Shown here piece after piece: positions 8,482 through 16,428 of a stretch of DNA of 64,000 nt (positions are counted from its first letter, which is position 1; the number at the start of each line of letters is the position of its first letter). The position numbers and the translations under genes are program-made. Origin of the DNA: Streptomyces sp. WM6378 (GTDB lineage Bacteria; Actinomycetota; Actinomycetes; Streptomycetales; Streptomycetaceae). Below the pieces are notes generated by a model. That model was not told the DNA's origin. It did not search any database and was given only the letters and a program-made list of their open reading frames with translations. The stretch spans positions 1 to 64,000 of the forward strand of contig NZ_LGDD01000094.1 in the NCBI RefSeq assembly GCF_001279695.1, written 5' to 3'.

Positions 8482-9309
8482 ATGGGGCAGCCGAGCAGCG
8501 AGGCGACGACGAGGCCCGTACCGGAGGAACACCCCCACTGGGCCATGTCCCCGACCGGCTCCGGCCTGAGCAAGGTCCCCGCCGTCACGGCCGTCTTCTG
8601 GGTCGTCAAGGTGCTGACGACCGGCATGGGCGAGACCGCCTCGGACTACCTGGGGCGCACGCTGGGGCCCATTCCCGCCGGAGCCCTCGGGCTCGCCGGT
8701 CTGGTGGTCGCGCTGTTGGCGCAGTTCCGGAGCGACCGATACCGGCCCTGGACGTACTGGTCGGCGATCGTCATGGTCAGCGTGTTCGGCACGATGGCCG
8801 CCGACGTCGTCCACGTCGTGGCCGGCATCCCGTACGCGGTGTCCGCGGTGGCCTTCACCCTGGCGCTCGCCGCCGTGCTGATCGCCTGGTACGTCAGTGA
8901 GCGGACGCTGTCGATCCACAGCATCCGCACCCGCCGCCGCGAGGTCTTCTACTGGGCCACCGTGCTCGCCACCTTCGCCCTGGGCACCGCGGTCGGCGAC
9001 CTCACGGCGGGCACGCTGAAGCTCGGGTACCTCGCGTCGGGCCTCCTCTTCACCGCCCTGATCGCCGTGCCCGCCCTGTCCGGCCGCTATCTCGGCCTCA
9101 ACGCGGTGGCCGCGTTCTGGTGGGCGTACGTCCTGACCAGGCCTCTCGGCGCGTCCTTCGCCGACTGGATGGGCGTCCCGACCACCCGGGCGGGCCTGGG
9201 CTGGGGCACGGGCCCGGTGACCCTGGCCCTGGTCATCCCGATCGCAGCCCTGGTCGGCTATCTGGCAGCGACCCACAAGGACACCCCGCAGGACGACCCG
9301 ACCCCCTGA
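8482..9309 (+). CDS. COG4705-type integral membrane protein
   Basis: 275 aa from ATG 8482, preceded by an AGGAAC site; an in-frame ATG at 8422 has no ribosome site. About eight membrane helices contain the internal repeat motif of COG4705: KVLTTGMGETASDYL in the first half and ATFALGTAVGDLTA in the second, plus FWWAYVLTRPLGASFADWMG late in the chain. The function of the family is poorly defined; it is often annotated as a membrane-anchored protein. The gene is divergent from efeUO, with a dyad at 8357 between them. Confidence 0.85.
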   Translation: MGQPSSEATTRPVPEEHPHWAMSPTGSGLSKVPAVTAVFWVVKVLTTGMGETASDYLGRTLGPIPAGALGLAGLVVALLAQFRSDRYRPWTYWSAIVMVSVFGTMAADVVHVVAGIPYAVSAVAFTLALAAVLIAWYVSERTLSIHSIRTRRREVFYWATVLATFALGTAVGDLTAGTLKLGYLASGLLFTALIAVPALSGRYLGLNAVAAFWWAYVLTRPLGASFADWMGVPTTRAGLGWGTGPVTLALVIPIAALVGYLAATHKDTPQDDPTP

Positions 9310-9467
9310 CCGGGCCGACCGAGCACCCGGCCACGCGAGCGCCCCACCCAGCGGGGCCGGTAACACGGCCCCGCCCCATAGGCCAGAGGCAGCCGCCGGA
9401 CGGCACATTCCAGCCAACTCGACTGCACCGGGTGACAGTTCAATCACTCCGTGCCACATTGCTGCCC

Positions 9468-10514
9468 ATGAACAAACCCGCCATCTGTCACGTCGTACCT
9501 CCCCACGTCCTCGACCGGCTCGCCCAGGCCGAGGACCCCGCCGTGTACGGGCCCGCGCGCCGCACCCTGGAGCACGACGCCCAGCTGCGTACCCAGCGCC
9601 GGATCACCACCGTTCGCGGCGCCGCGGCACCCACCGGCACCCCGTCCGACAAGCCCGAGCGCACCATCTACGACGCCGGGCACCAGGAGACGCTGCCCGG
9701 CACGAAGGTGCACTCCGAGAGCGACCAGCCCTCGGCCGACGCCACCGTCAACCGGGCGCACGCCGGCCTCGGTGCCACGTTCGAGTTGTATCTGAAGGCG
9801 TACGGGCGCCACTCCATCGACGACTCCGGACTGCCGCTGATCGCGAGCGTGCACTACGGCGACAAGTACGACAACGCCTTCTGGAACGGCGAGCAGATGG
9901 TGTTCGGCGACGGCGACGGGGAGCTCTTCCTCGACTTCACGCTGCCGGTCGACGTCATCGGCCACGAACTGACCCACGGCGTCACGCAGTACACCGCGAA
10001 CCTGGACTACTTCGGCCAGTCGGGCGCGCTCAACGAATCCGTCTCCGACGTGTTCGGCTCGCTCATCAAGCAGTACGCCCTGAGCCAGAGCGCCGACCAG
10101 GCGGACTGGCTGATCGGCGCCGGGCTGCTCGGCCCGCGCATCCACGGCGAGGCGCTGCGCTCGATGAAGGCCCCCGGCACGGCGTACGACGACCCGCAGC
10201 TCGGCAAGGACCCGCAGCCGGCCACCATGGACGACTACGTGCGCACGAGCCGCGACAACGGCGGGGGGCACATCAACTCGGGCATCCCCAACCACGCCTT
10301 CTACCTGCTGGCCACGGCGCTGGGCGGCAACGCCTGGGAGCGGGCCGGGAAGATCTGGTACGCCACGCTCACCGGCGGCGAGCTCGGCGCGAACGCCCAG
10401 TTCGCCGACTTCGCGCGGCTGACCGCGGCGTCCGCGCGCAGCCTGTTCGGCGACGGCGACGAGATTCAGGCGGTGCTCAAGGCCTGGTCCCAGGTCGGCG
10501 TGCCGGCAGCCTGA
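9468..10514 (+). CDS. M4 family metallopeptidase, protealysin-like, without signal peptide
   Basis: 348 aa from ATG 9468. There is no signal peptide: the N-terminus CHVVPPHVLDRLA resembles the short propeptide of protealysin-like M4 enzymes rather than the long FTP propeptide of secreted thermolysins. The zinc site is complete: VIGHELTHGVTQ (HExxH), the third ligand in LNESVSDVFGSL, and the catalytic-His region DNGGGHINSGIPNHAFY. Proteins of this type are intracellular or exported by other routes. The 3' end overlaps the convergent mgtC-like gene by 38 bp. Confidence 0.92.
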   Translation: MNKPAICHVVPPHVLDRLAQAEDPAVYGPARRTLEHDAQLRTQRRITTVRGAAAPTGTPSDKPERTIYDAGHQETLPGTKVHSESDQPSADATVNRAHAGLGATFELYLKAYGRHSIDDSGLPLIASVHYGDKYDNAFWNGEQMVFGDGDGELFLDFTLPVDVIGHELTHGVTQYTANLDYFGQSGALNESVSDVFGSLIKQYALSQSADQADWLIGAGLLGPRIHGEALRSMKAPGTAYDDPQLGKDPQPATMDDYVRTSRDNGGGHINSGIPNHAFYLLATALGGNAWERAGKIWYATLTGGELGANAQFADFARLTAASARSLFGDGDEIQAVLKAWSQVGVPAA

Positions 10515-11034
10515 CGGACGGCCTGCCGACGACCGGCCGGTCGCACGGAATCGTCGCGCGCACCTCGTCGCATACGTCCTCGACCTCGGAGGTTTCGGGG
10601 TCGTGCCGGGGCGCGGGCGCGCGGTCGATCAGCCGCCCGGCCGGTCGCAGCAGCAGGTGTACGGCGAGCACGGTGGCGGTGCCGAGCAGCGCGAGGTCGA
10701 TCCGGCCCGAGGCGGCGAGCACCCCGAGCGCGGCCGAACACCACAGCGTGGCCGCGGTGTTGAGGCCGTGCACGGAGGCTCCGTCGCGCAGGATGACGCC
10801 GCCGCCGAGGAACCCGATGCCGGAGACGACGTAGGAGGCGACCCGGGTGGGGCTGCTCTCGTCGCCGACCGCCTCGCTGTAGAGGACGAACAGGGTGGCC
10901 CCGGCGGCGACGAGGGCGTTGGTGCGCAGCCCCGCGGTGCGGGCGCGCCATTGGCGCTCGATGCCTATCAGGGCGCCGCAGCAGACGCCGACGGCGAGCC
11001 GCAGGGCGAAGTCGAAGGTGGTGAGGGTGGACAT
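10477..11034 (-). CDS. MgtC/SapB family membrane protein
   Basis: 185 aa from ATG 11034 with GAGAGGAG just upstream; a much longer frame to 11238 is non-coding leader. Four to five helices carry the MgtC motifs CCGALIGIERQW, AGLRTNALVAAGA and GIGFLGGGVILRDGASVHGLNTAATLW. MgtC proteins support growth in low magnesium and inhibit ATP synthase in pathogens; the role in Streptomyces is less clear. A roughly 200-nt leader without recognisable riboswitch precedes it, bordered by a dyad at 11229. Confidence 0.88.
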   Translation of the reverse strand: MSTLTTFDFALRLAVGVCCGALIGIERQWRARTAGLRTNALVAAGATLFVLYSEAVGDESSPTRVASYVVSGIGFLGGGVILRDGASVHGLNTAATLWCSAALGVLAASGRIDLALLGTATVLAVHLLLRPAGRLIDRAPAPRHDPETSEVEDVCDEVRATIPCDRPVVGRPSVRLPARRPGTRP

Positions 11035-11228
11035 GGGAGCTCCTCTCACCCGGCCGGGATCCGGCCGGACGCGCCGACCGCGCGGCGCGCCGAGGACGGC
11101 GCTACCGCGGGCCGGAGGGGTGTGGGGACAGGGGGTCTCGCGGCCGATGCCGGTCCGCACTGCTGCGACTTCGCTCCATGTCCTCACCCCCTTCCCGTGC
11201 TCCTCGTGGCTACCGGACGACCGTACGC

Positions 11229-11252
11229 CTATTTGCACATCCGCGCAAATAG
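11229..11252. promoter_or_regulatory. Inverted repeat between the mgtC-like and NAGPA-domain genes
   Basis: CTATTTGC-ACATCCGC-GCAAATAG, a perfect 8-bp dyad with an 8-nt spacer, is AT-rich against the background. It lies 195 bp upstream of the mgtC-like start and 9 bp past the stop of the 11261 gene. It could be that gene's terminator hairpin or an operator; the TTTGC/GCAAA arms recall ArsR/SmtB-type metal-sensor sites. Confidence 0.45.
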
Positions 11253-11260
11253 CGCCCCCG

Positions 11261-12517
11261 TCACTTCGCGTATACGGCGACGAAGTCCCTGGTCGCCTGG
11301 TTGTAGTAGCGCTCCGGCGGGTTCTCGAAGTCGAGGATGTTGGTGGGCTTCGGGTCGGCCGGGTTGTTTGTGGGGTCGTAGCTCATGAAGGAGGGCCAGG
11401 CGCGGTTCATGTCGAGCGGCATCGCGCGCACCGCGCCCGCCTGATGCATGAGTTCGGCCAGCGTGCGGGCGGTGAGGGCCTGGCCGACGACCATGATGAC
11501 GTCACCCTGCGCGGTCACCCCGACCCCCGATCGCGGCACGAACATCCGGCTCTGGTCGGTGGCGCCCCACTTGGAGTCGATGTCGATCTCCGGCACGACC
11601 CTGCCGTTGTCGACCATGAGCTCCAGGCACTGCCGCACGCCGACCACGTCGCGCGTCATCCGCATGTCGCGGCCCCACTTGCCGATCCCGATCGAGCCGT
11701 CCTTGTAGAAGACCTCCGACGCCGCGCCGTCGCGCAAGTCCCCCGCCGTCTCGCCCTTGAGGTAGAAGCCGCCGCGCGAGCCGCCGTCGGTGACCTTGAA
11801 GCCGCCGTTCCAGGTGGCGAGGAGACCGGTGCGCTTACCCTCCGGAATGTTGGGCGGCACGGAAAAGGTGCCGCCCGGCTCGCGCACTCCGGGGTGCAGT
11901 TCGAAGCGCGCCTTCTTGCCGCTGATCCAGGCGACGGCCGCCTGGTAGGAGGTGTGGTCGCTGTCGGGCCGTACGTAGGTGCCCTGCACCACGGGTTCGC
12001 CGTGCGCCGTGCTCAGCACCCGCCACACGCCCTCGCCGGGCAGGGCCGGGGTGACCAGCGGCGGCATCGAGGCGCGCAGCGGCACTTCGTGGTGGTGGAC
12101 CGGCATCGCCGGGGCCGTCGCCTTCATGCGGGCCAGCGCCGCGCTCGGCAGGGAGCCGCCGACCTGGGGCGGGTCGAGTTCGTACTGGAGATTCTCCAGC
12201 TTGTCGACGACCGTGCCCAGCTCGTGCTCGCGGGCCCAGCCGGCCAGGCGGGCCGCCGTGCTGTCGTCGCCGGGGTAGGTCAGCGCCTCCCCCACCGAGT
12301 AGCCGACCGCGCCGACGCACAGCAGGCCCACCGCGAGTGCGCCGCGCGTGGCGAGCTTGCGGCGTTTGAGCTGATGTGGCGTCAGGGCACCCCGGGACCT
12401 CCCCGGCCCCCGGCGTCGTCGGCCGGCCGCTGCCGCGCCGGGGGGAGCCGCCGCGTCCGGTCCGTTCCCCTCTCCCTGAACGCCGCTGCCCTCCGGCCGT
12501 CCCGCCCTGTGCGCCAT
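11261..12517 (-). CDS. Membrane-anchored phosphodiester glycosidase (NAGPA domain) protein
   Basis: 418 aa from ATG 12517 with GAGG upstream; a longer start at 12619 lacks support. The N-terminal 60 residues are Gly/Arg/Ala-rich and cytoplasmic, followed by one helix (about 58-78, ALAVGLLCVGAVGYSVGEAL). The extracellular region holds the NAGPA-like domain with LLATWNGGFKVTDGGSRGGFYLKG, SIGIGKWGRDM and the C-terminal ALPLDMNRAWPSF-type block. The eukaryotic relative uncovers mannose-6-phosphate by cleaving a GlcNAc phosphodiester. Bacterial homologues probably act on envelope glycan phosphodiesters; the substrate is unknown. Confidence 0.85.
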   Translation of the reverse strand: MAHRAGRPEGSGVQGEGNGPDAAAPPGAAAAGRRRRGPGRSRGALTPHQLKRRKLATRGALAVGLLCVGAVGYSVGEALTYPGDDSTAARLAGWAREHELGTVVDKLENLQYELDPPQVGGSLPSAALARMKATAPAMPVHHHEVPLRASMPPLVTPALPGEGVWRVLSTAHGEPVVQGTYVRPDSDHTSYQAAVAWISGKKARFELHPGVREPGGTFSVPPNIPEGKRTGLLATWNGGFKVTDGGSRGGFYLKGETAGDLRDGAASEVFYKDGSIGIGKWGRDMRMTRDVVGVRQCLELMVDNGRVVPEIDIDSKWGATDQSRMFVPRSGVGVTAQGDVIMVVGQALTARTLAELMHQAGAVRAMPLDMNRAWPSFMSYDPTNNPADPKPTNILDFENPPERYYNQATRDFVAVYAK

Positions 12518-12812
12518 GTCGCCCTCATCTCGGCCTTCTCGGGACCTCGCGGCCCCATCGCACGGAGGTATCACTCCTCCGCGGGCGGCAGCCGTGAGCG
12601 GTCTGCCATGCCGATTCACAACCTAAGCGGGCTTATCTCACATATCGACCGGGGTCAGGCGACCGGATTACCTTCCGGCCGCCCCGGACTCGCGCTCACC
12701 GAGTGAAGTGACGGGGTTTCATCCGGCCCGGATGCCGGGCGGCTGCCGGACAGCGATGCCGCGGATGCCTCGCCGGCGTCGCACGCGACGCAGCCCCAAC
12801 CACCAACTACCT

Positions 12813-13304
12813 TCAGGAAATGGGGAGTTCGAGCTCCGGACGGTCCCACATCACGGCGGGCGGGTTGGCCGTCACGGTGCCGGTCCGCCTCGCCCCCACG
12901 CTGAGGTAGAAGCCCTCGGCGGGCGGATGCGAGACGATCCGTACGCTGTCGAGCCCGGCCGCCTGCGCCTCGCGCTTCATGTGGGCCATGAGGAGGCGGC
13001 CGATGCCGAGGCCCTGGGCGTCGTCCGCGACGAACATCAGGTCCAGCTCGGGCGGGCTCAGGATCAGCGCGTAGAAGCCGAGCACCCGGCCGTCCGGCCC
13101 GACGGCGACGTGGACCTCATGGGTCTCGATGTAGTCCGGGCCCACCCGGTACCCGGCGATCATCGGCGCGTACGGGCCCTCGTAGGCGCTGGAGGTGCGC
13201 ACCAGGCGGGTCAGCCGCTTGGCGTCGCGCGCGGTCGCCCGCCGGACGCTCACCCCGCTCTCCTGATCCGTAACACGTGAATTCATGGGGAGAGTATTAC
13301 TCAC
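12813..13304 (-). CDS. GNAT family N-acetyltransferase
   Basis: 163 aa from GTG 13304 (ATG 13286 is possible but has no ribosome site). It has the GNAT fold: beta-strand SPPELDLMFVADDAQGLGIGRLLMAHMKREA contains the acetyl-CoA pyrophosphate loop (QGLGIGRLL), followed by SVRIVSHPPAEGFYLSVGARRTGTV. The substrate cannot be predicted. It starts 14 bp after the ArsR-like gene on the same strand, so they probably share a transcript. Confidence 0.88.
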   Translation of the reverse strand: MSNTLPMNSRVTDQESGVSVRRATARDAKRLTRLVRTSSAYEGPYAPMIAGYRVGPDYIETHEVHVAVGPDGRVLGFYALILSPPELDLMFVADDAQGLGIGRLLMAHMKREAQAAGLDSVRIVSHPPAEGFYLSVGARRTGTVTANPPAVMWDRPELELPIS

Positions 13305-13317
13305 GAGCCCGTCCGCC

Positions 13318-14292
13318 TCATCCCCGGCCGCCCGGAGCCGAGACCAGGACGTCCCCGGCCGGGGTCCGGTAGTAGAGGACCGACCGGCCCGAGCGGCGCC
13401 GTCCCACCAGGCCGGCGTCGAGCAGGACCTTGAGGTGCCGGCCCACCGAGCCGAGGCCCTGGCCGGTCAGCGCCACCAGGTGGCTGGTGCTCTTCGGGGC
13501 GTCGAGCAGCACGAGCACGCCCGCGCGGGCCGGTCCGAGCAGCGCGCCCAGGGCCCCGGGCGCCGCCGTCCGGCCCGCTTCGGCGAGCGCGCCCGTGCAG
13601 GAGTACACGACGGCGTAGTGACCCCGGTCGTCCCAGGTCACCCAGCACGGGCGCGGGGTGACCGGCAGGAACAGGAGCCGGGCCGCCGAGATGTCCTGGG
13701 GCGGATGGTCGTACACGTTGATCTGGAGGCGGCTCTCGCCGAGCCAGCGCATCCCGGGCCGCATGTCGTCGAGCACCGCGGCCCAGCCGCCCCGGCCCAG
13801 CTGCCCGGTGCGCGCGATGATGTCGGCCTCGACGATCCGGCGGCGGCGCGGCCAGTCCGGGAGCACCACGTTCGTCCACAGCCACTCCAGGAGGTCCGCC
13901 GTGCGGTGCGCCAGATCCGCGCGGCGCAACACGGCAGGGAGCGGGCCGCCGATCGTCTCGGCCAGATCGGCGTGCACGGTCGCGGCCGGGGTTTCGCGGA
14001 TCTCGGCCAGTTCCTCGGAGAAGGACCGCTCGCCGTCGCCGGTCGGCGTGGGCACGAGGTAGTCCGCGGTCCAGCGGACGCTGCGCACGGCACGTACGAG
14101 CTGGGCCGTGACCGGGTCGGCCGCCAACAAGGCCTGGAACGCGGGCAGTTGGGCATCGAGCCAGGCCCGCTCGCCCGGGTGGCGGGCCGTCGGGGCGAGC
14201 AGTGCGAAGAGGGTCGCGGTGGTCTCGGCCAGCGGCGAGACCACGAACCGGCTGCCCGCGAGCGTGTCCGCGCCGACCTGCCACCACCCCAT
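13318..14292 (-). CDS. ArsR-type winged-helix regulator with long N-terminal DUF5937-like domain
   Basis: 324 aa from ATG 14292. Residues 1-240 are an effector-like region seen in actinobacterial ArsR relatives (DUF5937 type). The C-terminal 80 residues are the DNA-binding domain: LLGPARAGVLVLLDAPKSTSHLVALTGQGLGSVGRHLKVLLDAGLVGRRRSGRSVLYYRT. Classic metal-binding cysteine pairs are absent. It is divergent from an MFS pump and followed by the GNAT gene. A 7-bp dyad covers its own ribosome-binding site, suggesting autorepression and control of the pump. Confidence 0.88.
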   Translation of the reverse strand: MGWWQVGADTLAGSRFVVSPLAETTATLFALLAPTARHPGERAWLDAQLPAFQALLAADPVTAQLVRAVRSVRWTADYLVPTPTGDGERSFSEELAEIRETPAATVHADLAETIGGPLPAVLRRADLAHRTADLLEWLWTNVVLPDWPRRRRIVEADIIARTGQLGRGGWAAVLDDMRPGMRWLGESRLQINVYDHPPQDISAARLLFLPVTPRPCWVTWDDRGHYAVVYSCTGALAEAGRTAAPGALGALLGPARAGVLVLLDAPKSTSHLVALTGQGLGSVGRHLKVLLDAGLVGRRRSGRSVLYYRTPAGDVLVSAPGGRG

Positions 14293-14293
14293 G

Positions 14294-14313
14294 GTTTCGC
14301 CTCCCCGCGAAAC
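14294..14313. promoter_or_regulatory. Dyad at the arsR-like start, candidate operator and RBS hairpin
   Basis: GTTTCGC-CTCCCC-GCGAAAC is a perfect 7-bp dyad beginning one base before the ArsR-like start codon. On the minus strand the GGGGAGG ribosome site lies in its loop. It can act as a DNA operator between the divergent genes or as a small mRNA hairpin presenting the ribosome site. Confidence 0.5.
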
Positions 14314-14352
14314 AGTAACGCCCGCGCCGCGCGGCCCCGAAGACTCCCCGCC

Positions 14353-15573
14353 ATGCCCACCACCTACCGGGAGCTCCTGCGCACACCGGAGTTCACCCCC
14401 TTCTTCCTCGTCTCCTGCGCCCAGGTCGCCGCGGCGACGGTGAGCGGCCTGGCGCTCGCCACCCTCGTCTACGCGGCGACCGCCTCCCCACTCCTGTCCG
14501 CGCTCAGCATGTTCGGCGCCTCGTTCACCCAGGTGATCGGCGCGAGCCTGTTGATGTCGGCGGCCGACCGGCTGCCGCCGCGCGCCGCGACGGCCGCGAT
14601 CGCGCTGGCCTTCGCGGCGAGCACCGCCGTGCTCGCCGTCCCGGGCCTGCCCGTCGGCGCCGTCTTCGCGGTCCTGCTCTGTCAGGGCCTGGTCGCCTCG
14701 GTCGGCGGCGGGGTGCGCTACGGGCTGCTCGACGAGATCCTGCCGAGAGAGCGCTATCTCCTGGGCCGCTCGGTGCTCAACATGAGCGCGGGCGCCCTGC
14801 AGATCTGCGGGTTCGCCGTCGGCGGCGTCCTGGTGGCCGCGCTCTCCCCGCGCGGCACCCTGCTCGCGGGCGCGGTCCTGTACGTGATCGCCGCGGCCGT
14901 GGCCCGCCTGCGGCTCGCCCGTCGGCCACCCCGGGCCTCGGGACGCCCGTCGGCAGCCGAGACCTGGCGCGTCAACTCACGCCTGTGGGCGTCGAGTTCG
15001 CGCCGCCTCCTCTATCTCGGCCTGTGGGTGCCGAACGGCCTGATCGTGGGCTGCGAGTCCCTCTTCGTGCCCTACGCGCCCGATCACGCGGGCCTGCTGT
15101 TCGCCGCGGCGGCTGTCGGCATGCTGGCCGGAGACACCGTCACCGGCCGGTTCCTGAGCGCGAGTTGGCGCCGCCGGCTTCCCGTTCCCCTTCTGCTGCT
15201 GCTCGCCGTCCCTTACCCGGCACTCGCCCTGCACCCGCCCCTGCCGCTCGCCGTCGCGGCCGTGTCGCTGGCCTCCGTCGGATACGCGGCGAGCCTGCTT
15301 CAGCAGGAACGGCTCGTGGCGCTGGTCCCGGAGGGCATGACGGGCCAGGCTCTCGGGCTGCATTCCTGCGGGATGCTCGCCTTCCAGGGCATCGGCGCGG
15401 CCCTCGCGGGCGCGGTCGCCCAGCACACCTCGCCCGGGACGGCCATGGCGGTGACGGCTGCGGCATCGATCACCGTCACGCTCGCCCTCGCGGCGGGATC
15501 AGGCCGAATTCACGGGCCCCGCAGCCCTGTTGAGGGCGGGCGCCCCGCACCGCAGCGGCTGTCCGAGGCGTGA
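14353..15573 (+). CDS. MFS transporter
   Basis: 406 aa from ATG 14353 with about 11-12 membrane helices. Loop sequence RYGLLDEILPRERYLLGRSVLNMSAG and the late QQERLVALVPEGMTGQALGLHS fit actinobacterial drug-efflux type MFS proteins. It is divergent from the ArsR-like regulator 60 bp away, so its expression is probably controlled by that protein. The substrate is unknown. Confidence 0.85.
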   Translation: MPTTYRELLRTPEFTPFFLVSCAQVAAATVSGLALATLVYAATASPLLSALSMFGASFTQVIGASLLMSAADRLPPRAATAAIALAFAASTAVLAVPGLPVGAVFAVLLCQGLVASVGGGVRYGLLDEILPRERYLLGRSVLNMSAGALQICGFAVGGVLVAALSPRGTLLAGAVLYVIAAAVARLRLARRPPRASGRPSAAETWRVNSRLWASSSRRLLYLGLWVPNGLIVGCESLFVPYAPDHAGLLFAAAAVGMLAGDTVTGRFLSASWRRRLPVPLLLLLAVPYPALALHPPLPLAVAAVSLASVGYAASLLQQERLVALVPEGMTGQALGLHSCGMLAFQGIGAALAGAVAQHTSPGTAMAVTAAASITVTLALAAGSGRIHGPRSPVEGGRPAPQRLSEA

Positions 15574-15637
15574 GGGAGGCGTGGCCGATATCGCGTGGTG
15601 TCGGGAGGACAGGGGGGACACGGGGTAGATAAGGGTC

Positions 15638-16363
15638 ATGACCGACCATTTTCTGTCGCCCGCTCTGTACGTCTTAATGATCGTCCTGGTCATGAAGGTC
15701 ATGGACGGGCTGCCGCAGCGGACGTTCAGCCTGCGCAGGCCACCGAAGGTGGCCATCGGCCTCTGGCTGCTGGTGGCGATCCCCTCCCTGCTCCAGTTCG
15801 CGTTCCCGGGGATCTACGACAACCTGCACCGCGACTCCGACCTGATCATCGACCACGGCCAGTGGTGGCGGGTGTACACCTCGTTCATGGTGCAGGACGG
15901 CGGGGTCGGCGGAACCGCGTTCAACCTCTTCGTGCTCGCTCTCATCGGCTTCGCCGCCGAGCGCGTGTGGGGCACCCGCATGCTGCTCGCGTTCGTGCCC
16001 GCCCTCATGCTGGTGTTCAGCGTCGACACCTTCCTGGTCCACGGGCCTCCCGGCGGCGGCAACTCGGGCCTGACCTTCCGGCTCGCCACCAGCATCGCCG
16101 GGCTCGCCCTGCTCATCCGCCCCGGCAGGCGCCACTACCTGCTGGCCGCCGCGGTCGTCGTCGACGGCGCGGTCCTGCTGCTGCTCGGCGACGGCCACGG
16201 CGAGCCCATGATCACCGGCATCGTCGCCGGCCTGATCGCGGCCCTCGTCCAGCGTCGCTGGCCGCTCGTGTGGCAGCCGGTCGCCGATGAGCCGGCCGCT
16301 CGGGGGATCGCGCCCGAGCCCAAGCAGGCGCCGCAACCGGAGAGCGACTTGGAGGGCCACTGA
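15638..16363 (+). CDS. Rhomboid-family intramembrane protein
   Basis: 241 aa from ATG 15638. About six helices. The loop GQWWRVYTSFMVQDGG is the rhomboid WR motif, GGGNSGLTFRL supplies the GxSG serine, and GHGEPMITGIVAG supplies a candidate catalytic His. The dyad is therefore plausibly intact, although the wider spacing of the motif differs from GlpG. Rhomboids cleave membrane-spanning substrates. A C-terminal tail rich in Pro/Glu/Gln is cytoplasmic. No partner is evident nearby. Confidence 0.75.
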   Translation: MTDHFLSPALYVLMIVLVMKVMDGLPQRTFSLRRPPKVAIGLWLLVAIPSLLQFAFPGIYDNLHRDSDLIIDHGQWWRVYTSFMVQDGGVGGTAFNLFVLALIGFAAERVWGTRMLLAFVPALMLVFSVDTFLVHGPPGGGNSGLTFRLATSIAGLALLIRPGRRHYLLAAAVVVDGAVLLLLGDGHGEPMITGIVAGLIAALVQRRWPLVWQPVADEPAARGIAPEPKQAPQPESDLEGH

Positions 16364-16386
16364 CGCCAAGCACCGTACGGAGCAGT

Positions 16387-16421
16387 GGAGTTGACTGAGA
16401 GTGCACTTCAACTCCTAAGTT
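16387..16421 (+). promoter_or_regulatory. MerR-type promoter with 19-bp spacer upstream of the SDR gene
   Basis: A -35 TTGACT (16391-16396) and -10 TAAGTT (16416-16421) are separated by 19 bp, the overlong spacing diagnostic of MerR-activated promoters. The spacer is a dyad: GGAGTTGA at 16387-16394 pairs with TCAACTCC at 16408-16415. The expected start point falls at about 16428, next to the ATG at 16429, so the transcript may be leaderless. Confidence 0.65.
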
Positions 16422-16428
16422 CGTCACC

